Assembly (NCBI RefSeq): GCF_016695175.1
Contig: NZ_CP068022.1
Coordinates: 248,001-312,000 of the forward strand
Direction of reading: 5' to 3'
DNA length: 64,000 nucleotides
Source of the DNA: Pseudoalteromonas sp. GCY
GTDB taxonomy: Bacteria; Pseudomonadota; Gammaproteobacteria; Enterobacterales; Alteromonadaceae
Shown here: piece after piece, positions 9,667 through 19,170 of the stretch
Position numbering within the stretch: position 1 is the first letter of the stretch
Layout: the number at the start of each line of letters is the position of its first letter
Program-made: the position numbers and the translations under genes
The notes under the pieces: model-generated
What the model was told of the DNA's origin: nothing
Databases searched by the model: none
What the model saw: the letters and a program-made list of their open reading frames with translations, nothing else

Positions 9667-9741
9667 AACCATTCCTCATTGTTGCTCTCATGTTAAGGTT
9701 TAGTGGAACATCGACAATCCTGCAAGCTATCCTGAGCTATA

Positions 9742-9965
9742 ATACCAACTGCATTAATTCTCCAACCAATTTGAAGGATAAAATATCATATAAGCTTCGT
9801 ATAAATTTCTCATTTAGAACAACTAAATAGCAAAATTTTTGCCTTGCCTATATGGATTTAGATACCTCATGTAGTGATTCATTAGCGGTAGCAGCACGCA
9901 AGAGCGGTGCTACTAATGCTATTTCCCTGCTTCAAAATAACTCATTTACTTAATACGGTTGGTAT
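9742..9965 (+). mobile_element. MITE-like interspersed repeat, copy 1 (224 bp)
   Basis: A non-coding element with terminal inverted repeats: the left end is ATACCAACTGCATTAA and the right end, read on the other strand, is ATACCAACCGTATTAA. It contains an AT-rich left arm (TTAGAACAACTAAATAGC, then AAAATTTTTGCC) and a GC-richer part with GCGGTAGCAG. The same order of motifs recurs in reverse orientation at 20651-20860. It holds no ORF. It fills most of the gap between the DUF2189 gene and udp and ends about 95 bases before the udp start, so it may supply part of that promoter region. Confidence 0.8.
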
Positions 9966-9989
9966 AATTTAAACATGCCACGCTTAAAT

Positions 9990-10003
9990 AGGACATCTGT
10001 CCT
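9990..10003. promoter_or_regulatory. Palindrome upstream of udp
   Basis: AGGACA-TC-TGTCCT is a perfect 6+2+6 dyad about 57 bases before the udp start, close to where a promoter would lie. It could be an operator for a nucleoside-responsive regulator. No regulator gene is adjacent and the motif is not one I recognise. Confidence 0.3.
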
Positions 10004-10059
10004 GTACTTGATAGGCGTTAACTATAAACATTACACTTTAATTATAACTAAGGTTTACT

Positions 10060-10818
10060 ATGGAAAAGGTATTTCACTTAGGTCTTACGAAAGCAGACCT
10101 ACAAGGCGCTTCACTGGCAATTGTTCCGGGTGATCCCGAGCGCTCAAAACGCATTTCTGAATATCTCGACTCTCCAGTCTGCTTAGCACAAACTCGCGAA
10201 TTTCATATTTACCTTGGCTTTTTAAATGAAAGTCCTGTGGTAATTTGCTCAACTGGTATAGGCGGCCCATCAACGTCAATCGCAGTTGAAGAATTAGCAC
10301 AGCTTGGTATCACTACCTTTTTACGTATAGGTACAACCGGTGCGATTCAACCACATATCAATGAAGGTGATATCTTGGTGAGCACGGCATCAGTGCGTTT
10401 AGATGGCGCTAGCCAGCATTTTGCGCCTATCGAGTTTCCTGCGGTTTCTGATTTCCACACCACTTCAGCAATGGTACAAGCCTGTGAATCATTGGGTATT
10501 ACCCATCATGTTGGTATTACGGCGTCTAGCGATACTTTCTACCCAGGGCAAGAACGTTACGACACATACTCAGGCTACGTCAGAAAGGCGTACCAAGGTT
10601 CGTGTGCAGAATGGCAAAAGCTTAATGTGATGAACTATGAGATGGAATCTGCGACGTTATTTACCATGTGTGCAGCGCTCGGATTGAAGGCTGCTTGTCT
10701 TGCGGGCGTATTGGTAAACAGAACACGCCAAGAGATCCCCAATGTTGACCATCAAGCTGTTGAAAAGAAAGCCGTTACCGCAGTATTAAAAGCAGCTGAA
10801 CTCTTACTTTCGAAATAA
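10060..10818 (+). CDS. udp: Uridine phosphorylase
   Basis: Cytosolic enzyme of pyrimidine salvage that splits uridine with phosphate into uracil and ribose-1-phosphate. At 252 residues it is the same length as the E. coli protein. Motifs include [13 protein letters not shown] at the start, [12 protein letters not shown] (phosphate site), [16 protein letters not shown] and the nucleoside-binding [13 protein letters not shown] near the end. An AAGG site precedes the ATG. It converges on cdd, which supplies uridine from cytidine, so the pair forms a short salvage route. Confidence 0.96.
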   Translation: MEKVFHLGLTKADLQGASLAIVPGDPERSKRISEYLDSPVCLAQTREFHIYLGFLNESPVVICSTGIGGPSTSIAVEELAQLGITTFLRIGTTGAIQPHINEGDILVSTASVRLDGASQHFAPIEFPAVSDFHTTSAMVQACESLGITHHVGITASSDTFYPGQERYDTYSGYVRKAYQGSCAEWQKLNVMNYEMESATLFTMCAALGLKAACLAGVLVNRTRQEIPNVDHQAVEKKAVTAVLKAAELLLSK

Positions 10819-10830
10819 TAGCGCTAAGCG

Positions 10831-10858
10831 TAGAGATTGAGTGGCTACTCAATCTCTA
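10831..10858. terminator. Hairpin between convergent udp and cdd
   Basis: TAGAGATTGAGT pairs perfectly with ACTCAATCTCTA around a GGCT loop. The hairpin overlaps the last codons of cdd. It has little T-tract on either side, so it may be a weak terminator or an mRNA 3'-end stabiliser. Confidence 0.55.
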
Positions 10859-11711
10859 TATGTGTAAGCAAATGCTCGGCATTGTATGCCTTTAAAACCG
10901 CTAAGCTTACTTGCAACTGGTTAGCACAACCCTGCTTTTCTAGCAAAGTGACCCCTACTACATTTACCTCAGATAATACTTTACCCGACATCGCTAATTG
11001 ACTTAGTGCACTTTGTAATGGCGATAAGCTTGGGTTATAAGCCGCATTTTCAGCATAACGCCCATAAAAGCACTCGCCAGTGTCTAGTTTAATTTCCACT
11101 GCACTTTGGTTGTGTGTGTAGGGGCAATAAGCGCGCAGATAATGCCGATAAAGCGCCGCACTAATGGATGCAGGCGATGTTTCATTCGCAGCAAGATGTC
11201 GCGCTTGAGAAAAGAGTTTTTCACTGTTGCCCAGATCGTCCGGACCAAACGAAGTCGGCAGCAAATCAGACAACGAGGTTTTGCCTGTCGGCAACAAAAT
11301 TTCAAGCTCCTTTGCAGTGCTTAACTCATTCATAAATTGGCGACAAAATCCGCAAGGCGCGGCATTGATCGTCATTTTAGAGATTTCAGTTGCACCATTT
11401 AACCACGCATTGTTAATTGCCGCTTGCTCGGCATGAACAACTAAAGAAAGCGCCTGATGCGAGAATTCTAAATTCGCGCCTAAAAACGCTTGTTGAGATT
11501 TATCATCCCAAGCAATGGCACCAACATAAAATTGTGAAATAGGAGGCGTAGCAAACTCGGCTGCAACTTCAAGTAAAGCAGCCTCAAGCTCAGATCCAGA
11601 TAAGTGAAAACGGTTTTGATATTGTGCTAGCTGGGAATAACTAAATATTCCACGATGGGCGGTGGCGTATTGCGTTAACGCACTTTTTATTGATGGTTCT
11701 ATCTTTGCCAT
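10845..11711 (-). CDS. cdd: Cytidine deaminase
   Basis: Zinc enzyme that hydrolyses cytidine or deoxycytidine to uridine or deoxyuridine. The 288-residue form is the long, dimeric type found in E. coli. The catalytic HAEQAAINNAW block (His93, Glu95) and APCGFCRQF (Cys120, Cys123) match the E. coli residues with a constant offset of nine. A second, degenerate deaminase-like domain fills the C-terminal half, as expected. It is convergent with udp, the next enzyme in the pathway. Confidence 0.96.
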   Translation of the reverse strand: MAKIEPSIKSALTQYATAHRGIFSYSQLAQYQNRFHLSGSELEAALLEVAAEFATPPISQFYVGAIAWDDKSQQAFLGANLEFSHQALSLVVHAEQAAINNAWLNGATEISKMTINAAPCGFCRQFMNELSTAKELEILLPTGKTSLSDLLPTSFGPDDLGNSEKLFSQARHLAANETSPASISAALYRHYLRAYCPYTHNQSAVEIKLDTGECFYGRYAENAAYNPSLSPLQSALSQLAMSGKVLSEVNVVGVTLLEKQGCANQLQVSLAVLKAYNAEHLLTHIEIE

Positions 11712-11754
11712 ATTGTTGTCATGTTTATCTATGGCAGGATAGTTTACGCAAGAG

Positions 11755-12123
11755 TTACAACCGACTCAACCATTCTCTTGCAGATTTAAAACACTCAAAG
11801 TTTTCAGCGCTGATATTAAATCGCTTAATTTTTTGTAGAAAAAGGTCATGCATATAACCCTCAAAACCAACGACGCGTGCGATATGTAAATTACCAATAT
11901 TGTGCGCAACTTTTGGCATTATGTTCACAATATCAATCGCCGCGAAGCGGTGTTCAAGTTCACTCACATCCACTAATACTTTGCTACTATTATGCTTTTT
12001 TGCATATAGATTGGCTTTCTCGTATGCCGAGACCACATCGTTTGCATTCGCAATGCCTCTGATCTTCATCATAATCAGATCATTACACTCATCAAATGTG
12101 ACGCTAGTAGATATTTTGTGCAT
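11755..12123 (-). CDS. STAS/SpoIIAA-like domain protein
   Basis: A soluble protein of about 122 residues with alternating strands and helices (DLIMMKIRGIANANDVVSAY, SKVLVDVSELEHRFAAIDIV, HIARVVGFEGYMHDLFLQ, FKSAREWL). This resembles the SpoIIAA-like/STAS fold seen in many uncharacterised marine proteins. Its partner and role are unknown. Two in-frame ATG codons are possible (12138 and 12123); neither has a strong ribosome site, and I chose the shorter because family members usually start just before this strand. Confidence 0.6.
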   Translation of the reverse strand: MHKISTSVTFDECNDLIMMKIRGIANANDVVSAYEKANLYAKKHNSSKVLVDVSELEHRFAAIDIVNIMPKVAHNIGNLHIARVVGFEGYMHDLFLQKIKRFNISAENFECFKSAREWLSRL

Positions 12124-12247
12124 GTATCGTAGACCCATCAACCGACAATTCTTGAATAAAACAAATAAAACGACTGGTAAAACCAGCCGCGCATTTTAAA
12201 TCAATGAGAATTACTGTCAATAAATATACTAATAAAAAACCAATCAA

Positions 12248-12280
12248 AATAAAAAAACCAATCCATTAGGATTGGTTTTG
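12248..12280 (-). terminator. Rho-independent terminator of ppc
   Basis: On the minus strand AAACCAATCC pairs with GGATTGGTTT around a TAAT loop, followed by a run of seven or more T. It lies about 60 bases past the ppc stop codon. Confidence 0.85.
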
Positions 12281-12338
12281 TAGCTATTATGCTTATAAAT
12301 GTAAAATTTCACAAAAATAGATTATTCAAATTGTTGCA

Positions 12339-14972
12339 CTAACCCGTATTGCGCATCCCCGCCGCTATCCCTGTCATCGTGATCATGAGTGCCAGTTCCA
12401 AATCGTGATTGGTTTCTTCACGCACACGCTTTAACAGTTCAATTTGTAACAAATTAAGAGGATCGGTATACGGGTTTCTCAGCCCGATTGATTCTTTGAT
12501 CCAAGGTTGCTGTGACAACAACGATGACTCAGGCGCAAGGCCGCGAATAAGCTCGATGGCTTGTTGCAGGTTGTCTCTTAACTCATCCCCTAGGCCTCTA
12601 TATTCATCACTAACTAGACTTGCATCATACATCTCGCTGAGCCAAAGGTCGGCTTTACAAAATACCATTTCGAGCATTTCTAAACGGGTTCTAAAAAATG
12701 GCCACTTTGCACTCATTTCTTGCAGCATGTCTTTACCAAACGTTTCTACGGCAGCTTCAAGACCTTCTTTCGCCCCCAGCCAAGCAGGCAACATCAAGCG
12801 ATTTTGACTCCATGCAAAAATCCAAGGAATAGCCCTCAAACTCTCTACTCCGCCATTTGGATTACGTTTAGAAGGTCTTGAGCCTAGCGGTAATTTAGAC
12901 AGCTCTTGTTCTGGCGTTGCCATTCTAAAGTAAGGAACAAACTCAGGGTTCTCTCGAACAATACTGCGATACTTTTTGCAGGAAGCTTCACTGATCGTCT
13001 CCATTACCTCTACCCATTTCAGTTCGGGTCGTGGGGGCGGCAACAAATTACTTTGTAAAATCGCACTGGTATAAATAGATAGACTTTGCATCGCGACTTT
13101 AGGTAAACCAAATTTAAAGCGGATCATTTCACCTTGCTCGGTTACTCGCAAACCACTTTTTAGCGAACCTGGCGGCTGAGATCTCAGCGCTTGTGCTGCA
13201 GGCGCACCTCCACGACCAATCGTGCCTCCACGACCATGGAAAAGCACCAGCTCAACGCCCTTCGAATCAGCAAGGTTAACCAGTTTTTCCATTGCATCAT
13301 ACTGCGCCCATCCTGCCGCCATCATTCCTGCGTCTTTTGCAGAGTCGGAATAGCCGATCATGACATATTGCTTGGCACCAATCGTGCCTTTATACCAAGT
13401 GTTCTCAAATAACCCGCTGATCACAGATTGTGCATTATTTAAATCATCCAGCGTTTCAAATAACGGGGCTACCGGTAAGTTGAATTTACACCCGCTTTCT
13501 TGGAGTAATAAATGCACGGCGAGAATATCTGAGGCACTTTGCGCCATTGAGATAATGTAAATGCCAAGTGCGTTTTGGTCTTGATCTGCAATCGTTGCAA
13601 ATGTCTCTAGCACCTCTTGAACATTGGAAGAAGGTTGCCAATGACGCGGCAGTAACGGTCGTCTCGAGCTTAGCTCGGTTAATAAGAAAGCTTGCTTGTC
13701 TGCTTCTTGCCACTGGGCATAATCACCAAGACCCAAATAGCGTGTTAATTCAGAAAACACTTCAGTATGTCTGGCGGAATCTTGGCGAATATCTAACTTA
13801 CATAAAGACACACCAAAACAGTCAATTCGTCTTAATACATCCAACAACAAACCATCGGCAATATTAGCCATGCGACAATCAACCAGCGAGCGATAACACG
13901 CCTCTAGTGGCTCTCTTAACTGTGATACCTGTTTAATCTTGTCCTGATAATGAGAGGGTGTGCCTTTGATTTTATATTCCAAGGCTGCAATGGTTTCTTC
14001 TACCTCAGCGCGTACTTGCTTTAACACATGACGATAAGGTTCATTACTGCCGTCCGATCGCGCTATAAAGCTTTCGGATGCATTACTCATAGAGAGTTCT
14101 GCGCCCAAGATTTCTAGATCGCGACGATATAAATCAAGCGCCATCCAGCGGCCATGATCAAGCACAGATTGCGTAACATGAGAAGTAACAAACGGGTTGC
14201 CGTCTCTATCGCCCCCCATCCAAGAAGTGAGCTGAATAGGGCTAAAATTGGCTGGTAGTTGTAAGTTTAATCGCGTTTTCACTTGGGCGTTGAAATACCG
14301 TACAAACTTAGGCACGGCTTCCCAAAGACTATTTTCAATAACCGCGAACCCCCACTTTGCTTCATCCAGTGGCGTAGGTCGCTTTTCTCTAATATCGCTA
14401 GTGTGCCACGCTTGTGAGATCAACTGCTCAATGCGGTCAATGACCTCATCGTAGACAGGATCCTCACCTGAGGTCACCTCAAGCACTTTTAAACATTCAC
14501 TCAGCTCAACGTGTTTATTGATGATGGTTCTGCGTGTTACTTCCGTCGGGTGAGCGGTTAGCACCAAATCGATTTTTAGTTTGCTTATTACATCTGCAAC
14601 TTCGTTTAGTGTCAGCGCACCAGCATCGACTTTACTTTGCAATTCATCAAGCGCCTTATCGACTTCGATCATCACGCCGTCTGGAGAACCCGATTTTGAA
14701 ATGGTGTGGAATTGTTCTGCGACATTCGCCAGATTTAAGAAATGATTAAATGAGCGAGCAACGGGAAGTAGCGCTTCATCGCTTAGGCTACGTAAGGTGT
14801 CAATTAGCGCTTGCCTATCTGAATCATTACCGCTCCTCGAGGATTTTGCTAGGTGCCTAATTTCTTCAACTTTGTCTAGCGTCTCTTGACCCTGCGCTTG
14901 TTGAATAATTTGCCCTAACATCTGCCCCAAAAGGCTCACATTACTACGTAGGCTTGCGTATTGCTCAGTCAT
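12339..14972 (-). CDS. ppc: Phosphoenolpyruvate carboxylase
   Basis: Cytosolic anaplerotic enzyme that carboxylates phosphoenolpyruvate to oxaloacetate. The 877 residues are full length. The first catalytic signature [12 protein letters not shown] (active-site His141), the [11 protein letters not shown] block, the [12 protein letters not shown] loop and the invariant C-terminal end AAGMRNTG are all present. It is a single-gene unit with its own terminator. The ATG at 14972 has a plausible AAGGAG site just upstream. Confidence 0.97.
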   Translation of the reverse strand: MTEQYASLRSNVSLLGQMLGQIIQQAQGQETLDKVEEIRHLAKSSRSGNDSDRQALIDTLRSLSDEALLPVARSFNHFLNLANVAEQFHTISKSGSPDGVMIEVDKALDELQSKVDAGALTLNEVADVISKLKIDLVLTAHPTEVTRRTIINKHVELSECLKVLEVTSGEDPVYDEVIDRIEQLISQAWHTSDIREKRPTPLDEAKWGFAVIENSLWEAVPKFVRYFNAQVKTRLNLQLPANFSPIQLTSWMGGDRDGNPFVTSHVTQSVLDHGRWMALDLYRRDLEILGAELSMSNASESFIARSDGSNEPYRHVLKQVRAEVEETIAALEYKIKGTPSHYQDKIKQVSQLREPLEACYRSLVDCRMANIADGLLLDVLRRIDCFGVSLCKLDIRQDSARHTEVFSELTRYLGLGDYAQWQEADKQAFLLTELSSRRPLLPRHWQPSSNVQEVLETFATIADQDQNALGIYIISMAQSASDILAVHLLLQESGCKFNLPVAPLFETLDDLNNAQSVISGLFENTWYKGTIGAKQYVMIGYSDSAKDAGMMAAGWAQYDAMEKLVNLADSKGVELVLFHGRGGTIGRGGAPAAQALRSQPPGSLKSGLRVTEQGEMIRFKFGLPKVAMQSLSIYTSAILQSNLLPPPRPELKWVEVMETISEASCKKYRSIVRENPEFVPYFRMATPEQELSKLPLGSRPSKRNPNGGVESLRAIPWIFAWSQNRLMLPAWLGAKEGLEAAVETFGKDMLQEMSAKWPFFRTRLEMLEMVFCKADLWLSEMYDASLVSDEYRGLGDELRDNLQQAIELIRGLAPESSLLSQQPWIKESIGLRNPYTDPLNLLQIELLKRVREETNHDLELALMITMTGIAAGMRNTG

Positions 14973-15097
14973 ACAATCTCCTTGATGAAAAGATACTCGA
15001 ACTCCACTATACCGAGAATAAATTGATTTGCGAACGATCTATTTTCAAGACGTTAACGTAATAACATGACATAGATAAGTATTATTCGAGTGAGCGA

Positions 15098-15487
15098 ATG
15101 ATTGTATTTTACGATGGTAACTGTCCGTTGTGTGTGAGTGAAATGAATGAACTCAAACGTTTCGATCAACACAATAAAATTGATTTGGTGAACATTCATG
15201 ATAATCGCTTCTCTACCGAGTTTCCCGAGATAGAGCATGAAGCGGCAATGGCTAAACTTCACGGTTATGATAACCAAGGCAAGTTGATTTTAGGACTAGA
15301 TGTAACCGCAGCGGCTTGGGGTCAAGTTGGCAAACATCGCTGGATAAAATTATTGAGATTACCCATCATTCGAACAATTGCAGACGGCGTTTATCTGTTT
15401 TTTGCAAAGCATAGAATGAAAATTTCTAAACTTCTATTCCCAAATCAATGCAGTATGCACAATAGTGGGGACTGCAATCATGACTAA
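15098..15487 (+). CDS. DCC-family (DUF393) thiol-disulfide oxidoreductase-like protein
   Basis: A 129-residue protein beginning FYDGNCPLCVSEM, with the D-x-x-C-x-x-C motif that defines the DCC1/DUF393 family, and containing the conserved HGYDNQGKLILGLDV region. It is probably a small thioredoxin-like cytosolic protein. The stop codon overlaps the start of the following SDR gene by eight bases, and a flavin-reductase gene follows, so the three genes form one translationally coupled operon. In related bacteria such clusters often sit near photolyase genes; none is seen here. Confidence 0.85.
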   Translation: MIVFYDGNCPLCVSEMNELKRFDQHNKIDLVNIHDNRFSTEFPEIEHEAAMAKLHGYDNQGKLILGLDVTAAAWGQVGKHRWIKLLRLPIIRTIADGVYLFFAKHRMKISKLLFPNQCSMHNSGDCNHD

Positions 15488-16205
15488 TCTCGCCATCATA
15501 GTGATTGGTGCAAGCTCAGCGATTGCCCGTGCATTTATAAAAGCACAAACCAAACAAAGTCCCAACGTAAAAGTGATCACAGTGTCTAGGCAAGCTAAAA
15601 CAGCTCAACAAGCTAATAACCTGCATTTTCAGTGTGATTATTCTAAAGCACAAATTCATCAAGTTGCGAGCCGTATTCTCGAGTTGGGCTTAACGGTAAA
15701 AAGCGTCACCATTTTTAATGGCTTACTCCATGACGAGTTTGATAAATTCCCAGAGAAAAAGCTTGAGGACATTTGTCTTGAACACAGCATGGCGCTGTTT
15801 AATATCAATACCATGATCCCCATGCTTTGGTTGCAAGCTTTACTGCCAGCCATAAAAGGTAAACAGCCATGCATAGTTACAGCACTCTCTGCCCGTGTTG
15901 GAAGTATTAGTGACAACCGGATGGGCGGCTGGTACAGCTACCGCAGCTCAAAGGCTGCGCTTAATATGATGTTTAAAACCGCAGCAGTCGAGCTCGCGCG
16001 TCGAGCAAAAAACATTAAGCTCGTTTTGTTCCATCCCGGCACTACAGACACGCCTCTTTCAAAACCTTTTCAAGCCAATGTCCCGGATGAAAAACTCTTT
16101 ACGCCGGAATTTGTGGCAAATCAACTTAGTGGCATCATCGCAAATAGCCATCCTGATGGTGCGGTGAGCTATGTTGACTGGCAAAATAAATTAATTGAAT
16201 GGTGA
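15480..16205 (+). CDS. Short-chain dehydrogenase/reductase (CsgA-like subgroup)
   Basis: A Rossmann-fold oxidoreductase of about 241 residues. It has the nucleotide-binding start LAIIVIGASSAIARAF (Gly-x-x-x-Ala-Ile-x variant) and the active-site pair in WYSYRSSKAALNMM (Tyr-x-x-x-Lys). The substrate is unknown. I place the start at ATG 15480, where GTGGGGA lies at ribosome-site distance and the overlap with the DCC gene suggests coupling. It is the middle gene of a three-gene operon. Confidence 0.85.
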   Translation: MTNLAIIVIGASSAIARAFIKAQTKQSPNVKVITVSRQAKTAQQANNLHFQCDYSKAQIHQVASRILELGLTVKSVTIFNGLLHDEFDKFPEKKLEDICLEHSMALFNINTMIPMLWLQALLPAIKGKQPCIVTALSARVGSISDNRMGGWYSYRSSKAALNMMFKTAAVELARRAKNIKLVLFHPGTTDTPLSKPFQANVPDEKLFTPEFVANQLSGIIANSHPDGAVSYVDWQNKLIEW

Positions 16206-16212
16206 ACGCATC

Positions 16213-16854
16213 ATGAAACACTTCTCAAGTGACGATATTAAAACCTTAGACGAGCGTTATCGCGCATTGATGATAAATTCGCTGTCGGGCTTCAAAAGCG
16301 CTAACTTAATTGGAACGGTTGATGACACAGGTCAAGAAAACTTGTCTATCGTCAGTTCAGTTTTCCACCTTGGTGCCAGCCCGGCGCTCGTGGGTGTGAT
16401 TTTTAGGCCTCACAGCGTACCTAGGCACACACTGGAAAATATCTTAGCGACTGAAAAATACACCATTAACCAGGTTAACGTTCAAATTTATATGGCAGCC
16501 CATCAAACCTCAGCCAGATATGAAAAGAACCAATCTGAATTTGAACAGACGGGTTTAACCGCCGAGTATTTAAATGCTTTTCCTGCTCCTTTCGTCAAGG
16601 AAAGTAGATTAAAATACGGACTTACACTCAGAGATCACCAAACCATTAAACTCAACGATACTGAGCTAGTAATAGGCGAAATTGAGACGCTCCACGTTGA
16701 TGAAATCGCTTTGCTCGAAGACGGTTATATTGATATCGAGTCACTCGACAGTGTTGCGATTTCGAGTTTAGATGGTTACCACAGTACCAAACGTATTAAT
16801 CGTTTAGAATATGCTAAACCAAACAAGCCAACCAGAATTAAGTTACTTGGCTAA
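16213..16854 (+). CDS. Flavin reductase-like domain protein (flavoredoxin type)
   Basis: An FMN-binding split-barrel protein of about 213 residues. The segments LIGTVDDTGQENLSIVSSVF and PALVGVIFRPHSVPRHTLENI follow the flavin-reductase family pattern (FMN-phosphate and ring contacts), and NQVN and HQTSARYEKNQSEFE follow. It probably binds FMN and carries out electron transfer. It is the last gene of the DCC-SDR operon. ATG 16213 is favoured over the upstream TTG (16195), which overlaps the SDR gene. It ends six bases before the convergent lipoprotein gene. Confidence 0.8.
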   Translation: MKHFSSDDIKTLDERYRALMINSLSGFKSANLIGTVDDTGQENLSIVSSVFHLGASPALVGVIFRPHSVPRHTLENILATEKYTINQVNVQIYMAAHQTSARYEKNQSEFEQTGLTAEYLNAFPAPFVKESRLKYGLTLRDHQTIKLNDTELVIGEIETLHVDEIALLEDGYIDIESLDSVAISSLDGYHSTKRINRLEYAKPNKPTRIKLLG

Positions 16855-16860
16855 CCCCCT

Positions 16861-17646
16861 CTACAACGATTCCAAGAGCTCAAGTAATTCTTCGAGCTCT
16901 TCTTTAAAGTGTTTCTTTTGTTTGTCGCTCATGGTGCCCTTGAGTTTAACAGCGAGACTTGCGTACTCTTTTATTCGCCTTGCTTGAATATCTAGGATGC
17001 GCTCAGGAAGCGCTGTGGGTGTGGTAACTACCGCCTTCTGCAACAGCTCAGGTGAAACTTGCTCAGTTCCGCTCAGAAACAAAGCTTGGTTAAACTGACT
17101 AAATCGCCTTTGTTCATGTGCACGCCACACCTGACGTGCAAACTCGCCTTGCTCGTAATATTCGTTAATAAGCCTCTTTTGTTTATCACTCAAATCACCA
17201 AGCCAACGTTCATAGCGATTGAATTGATCACCTTCCTCCCAATCATCGTCCAACATTTCTTTTTCTACGTTGGCTATCAGCATTTCTCGCTGTTCACGGT
17301 TAAGCGAATTTAGGTGTGTTTCTAACTTGGGATATACGGCTTCAACGACTGAATACCAATAGTTTCGTGTGGTATACACCATATGTACCATGTCGCTCTC
17401 TGTCATGGTTTGCCAGTGCTTTAGCAGTGATTGGATATGAGATTTGTATTTTGGCAGCTCCGACTCCCGATGCCACGCAACCAAAGATTCTACATCCGCC
17501 TTCAACTTTTCCTCTTGCTCATCCGTCAACTCAACATAATCGGAAATATAATAACTCGCTAACCATCCAAGGTTGTTATAGGCCAATCTTTGACTACATC
17601 CAGCCAAACACAGTAAACATAGTGCCAGTGCCATTAATTTCTTCAT
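16861..17646 (-). CDS. DUF6279 family lipoprotein
   Basis: A 261-residue protein with a lipoprotein signal (MKKLMALALCLLCLAGCSQ; lipobox LAGC, lipidated Cys16). The rest is almost entirely charged helix (YVELTDEQEEKLKADVESL, SDKQKKHFKEELEELLELL), consistent with a periplasmic helical domain anchored in a membrane. Family members are common in Shewanella, Vibrio and Pseudoalteromonas and have no established function. It is convergent with the flavin-reductase operon. Confidence 0.85.
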   Translation of the reverse strand: MKKLMALALCLLCLAGCSQRLAYNNLGWLASYYISDYVELTDEQEEKLKADVESLVAWHRESELPKYKSHIQSLLKHWQTMTESDMVHMVYTTRNYWYSVVEAVYPKLETHLNSLNREQREMLIANVEKEMLDDDWEEGDQFNRYERWLGDLSDKQKRLINEYYEQGEFARQVWRAHEQRRFSQFNQALFLSGTEQVSPELLQKAVVTTPTALPERILDIQARRIKEYASLAVKLKGTMSDKQKKHFKEELEELLELLESL

Positions 17647-17783
17647 CCCATTGCCTCAATTTTTGTTTTTATTACCTTATATTAACGCAGTATCTGCCAT
17701 TTTAGATTTGTATTTTGTAAATCTGTGTTTCTGGCATTAGAATAACTATCAATATAGTTAGCATAGCTACCTTAAGGAGGTCT

Positions 17784-18512
17784 ATGATGTTAAGCAGGAT
17801 TTCAAAAGCATGTATCGCCATTGCACTATTAAGCCAAGCACCTTTGGCAACAGCGGGATTGGAAGAAGGCATAGACGCACTCAATGCTGGCAGGTTTGAA
17901 GAAGCACTACAAGAATTCAATTATTTAGCTGAAATGAACTACGCCCCAGGCATTTATCAACTCGGTGTAATGTACGAAGGCGGCTATGGTGTCGTCAAAA
18001 ATCCGCGTAAAGCTGCAGAGTTATTTCAACAAGCCGTTAAACTCGGTGAAGCCGACGCAATGTTCGCGCTCGCAGTCATGTATGACGAAGGTCGCGGCGT
18101 TAAAAAAGACCGCTCTAAATACGTTGAGTTAATGACCAGAGCGGCAAACAAAAACATGCCAGCCGCGCAATTTAACGTAGCCCTAATGTATTCAAACGGA
18201 GACGGTGTACCACAAAGTTACCGCCACGCACTTAACTGGTATGAAAAAGCCGCCGCAAACAACTACACCTTAGCCATGTTTAACCTAGCACTCATGTATT
18301 TTCAGGGCTTAGGAGTCGAGAAAAGTATTGAACGCTCGTACGTATGGAACACATTAGCAGAGTTTAATGGCTATGCTGAAGCCACAAAGAGCCGAGCACT
18401 CGACGAAAAACAGCTTTCCCCTTCACAAATCGAACAAGCAAAAGAACTCGCAAATAGTATTTACGAGCGAATTCAAGCCGGTAAATACGTAGCTGAAACA
18501 CGCACTAAGTAA
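17784..18512 (+). CDS. Exported Sel1-repeat protein
   Basis: A 242-residue protein with a signal peptide (cleavage near LATAG-LEE) and four Sel1-type repeats of about 36 residues, each carrying A-x-x-x-L-G/A-x-M-Y-x-x-G-x-G-V (YQLGVMYEGGYGVVKN, FALAVMYDEGRGVKKD, FNVALMYSNGDGVPQS, FNLALMYFQGLGVEKS). Such repeats mediate protein-protein contacts; the partner is unknown. A strong TAAGGAGGT ribosome site precedes ATG ATG at 17784/17787. A terminator follows. Confidence 0.85.
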   Translation: MMLSRISKACIAIALLSQAPLATAGLEEGIDALNAGRFEEALQEFNYLAEMNYAPGIYQLGVMYEGGYGVVKNPRKAAELFQQAVKLGEADAMFALAVMYDEGRGVKKDRSKYVELMTRAANKNMPAAQFNVALMYSNGDGVPQSYRHALNWYEKAAANNYTLAMFNLALMYFQGLGVEKSIERSYVWNTLAEFNGYAEATKSRALDEKQLSPSQIEQAKELANSIYERIQAGKYVAETRTK

Positions 18513-18542
18513 CCTAAACTTAGGTTAAGTAAAATTGTATAC

Positions 18543-18585
18543 AGTAAAGGCTTCCTGTGAAGCCTTTACTATTTTTTCTGACTAA
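18543..18585 (+). terminator. Rho-independent terminator of the Sel1 gene
   Basis: AGTAAAGGCTTC pairs with GAAGCCTTTACT around CTGT and is followed by ATTTTTT. Confidence 0.9.
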
Positions 18586-18778
18586 AAACTTGGGCAAATC
18601 CCATCTAACCTAGGTAACAGACTAATACAACTACCTGTCATATCGTACTATGACTGTTAAAGGTATTATGTGCATATTACGCTGTTTTGTTCATTGTTAA
18701 CTGTGGCTATCTTTTTATCATTGTTGAACCCGCTAACACTAAGGTAAACTAGCACTTCATTCATAATGAGCTGTAAAA

Positions 18779-18949
18779 ATGAACCGCAAAAAGAAAATTT
18801 ACGAAACCTTAAAGAAAAAAGACAAGCGTGCTAATGCTAAACTCCACAAAAGCAACAAACCCCGTTATATTTCAAAAGCAGAGCGTGAAAAAATCGCAGC
18901 CCAGCAGCAAGACGGTGATGAATTAAATAGCGAAAACAACAAGCATTAA
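18779..18949 (+). CDS. DUF2986 family small basic protein (56 aa)
   Basis: A 56-residue, very Lys/Arg-rich protein: MNRKKKIYETLKKKDKRANA, then KLHKSNKPRYISKAEREKIA and an acidic tail. This is the DUF2986 pattern common in Vibrio, Shewanella and Pseudoalteromonas. Its basic head suggests nucleic-acid or ribosome contact, but no function is established. It is a stand-alone gene. The roughly 265 bases upstream hold the Sel1 terminator and otherwise no feature I can support. Confidence 0.75.
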   Translation: MNRKKKIYETLKKKDKRANAKLHKSNKPRYISKAEREKIAAQQQDGDELNSENNKH

Positions 18950-19170
18950 TTGCACGTGTTTTTGTGCCCCCCGGACAACACGTCTTCATTAAAGGCATTC
19001 TTTTTTAAATCTGTATTGTTGCACACCGAAAGTTGATATGAATGTTCAATGAATAAATGATACCCGTTAAAACTAGAGTACAGCAGCACCTAAATAGCGT
19101 GATTGCCCTTGATATGAAAAGCCACATACTCGCGTTAAGATTGATGCTTCTCTGTTAGATACGCTTGATA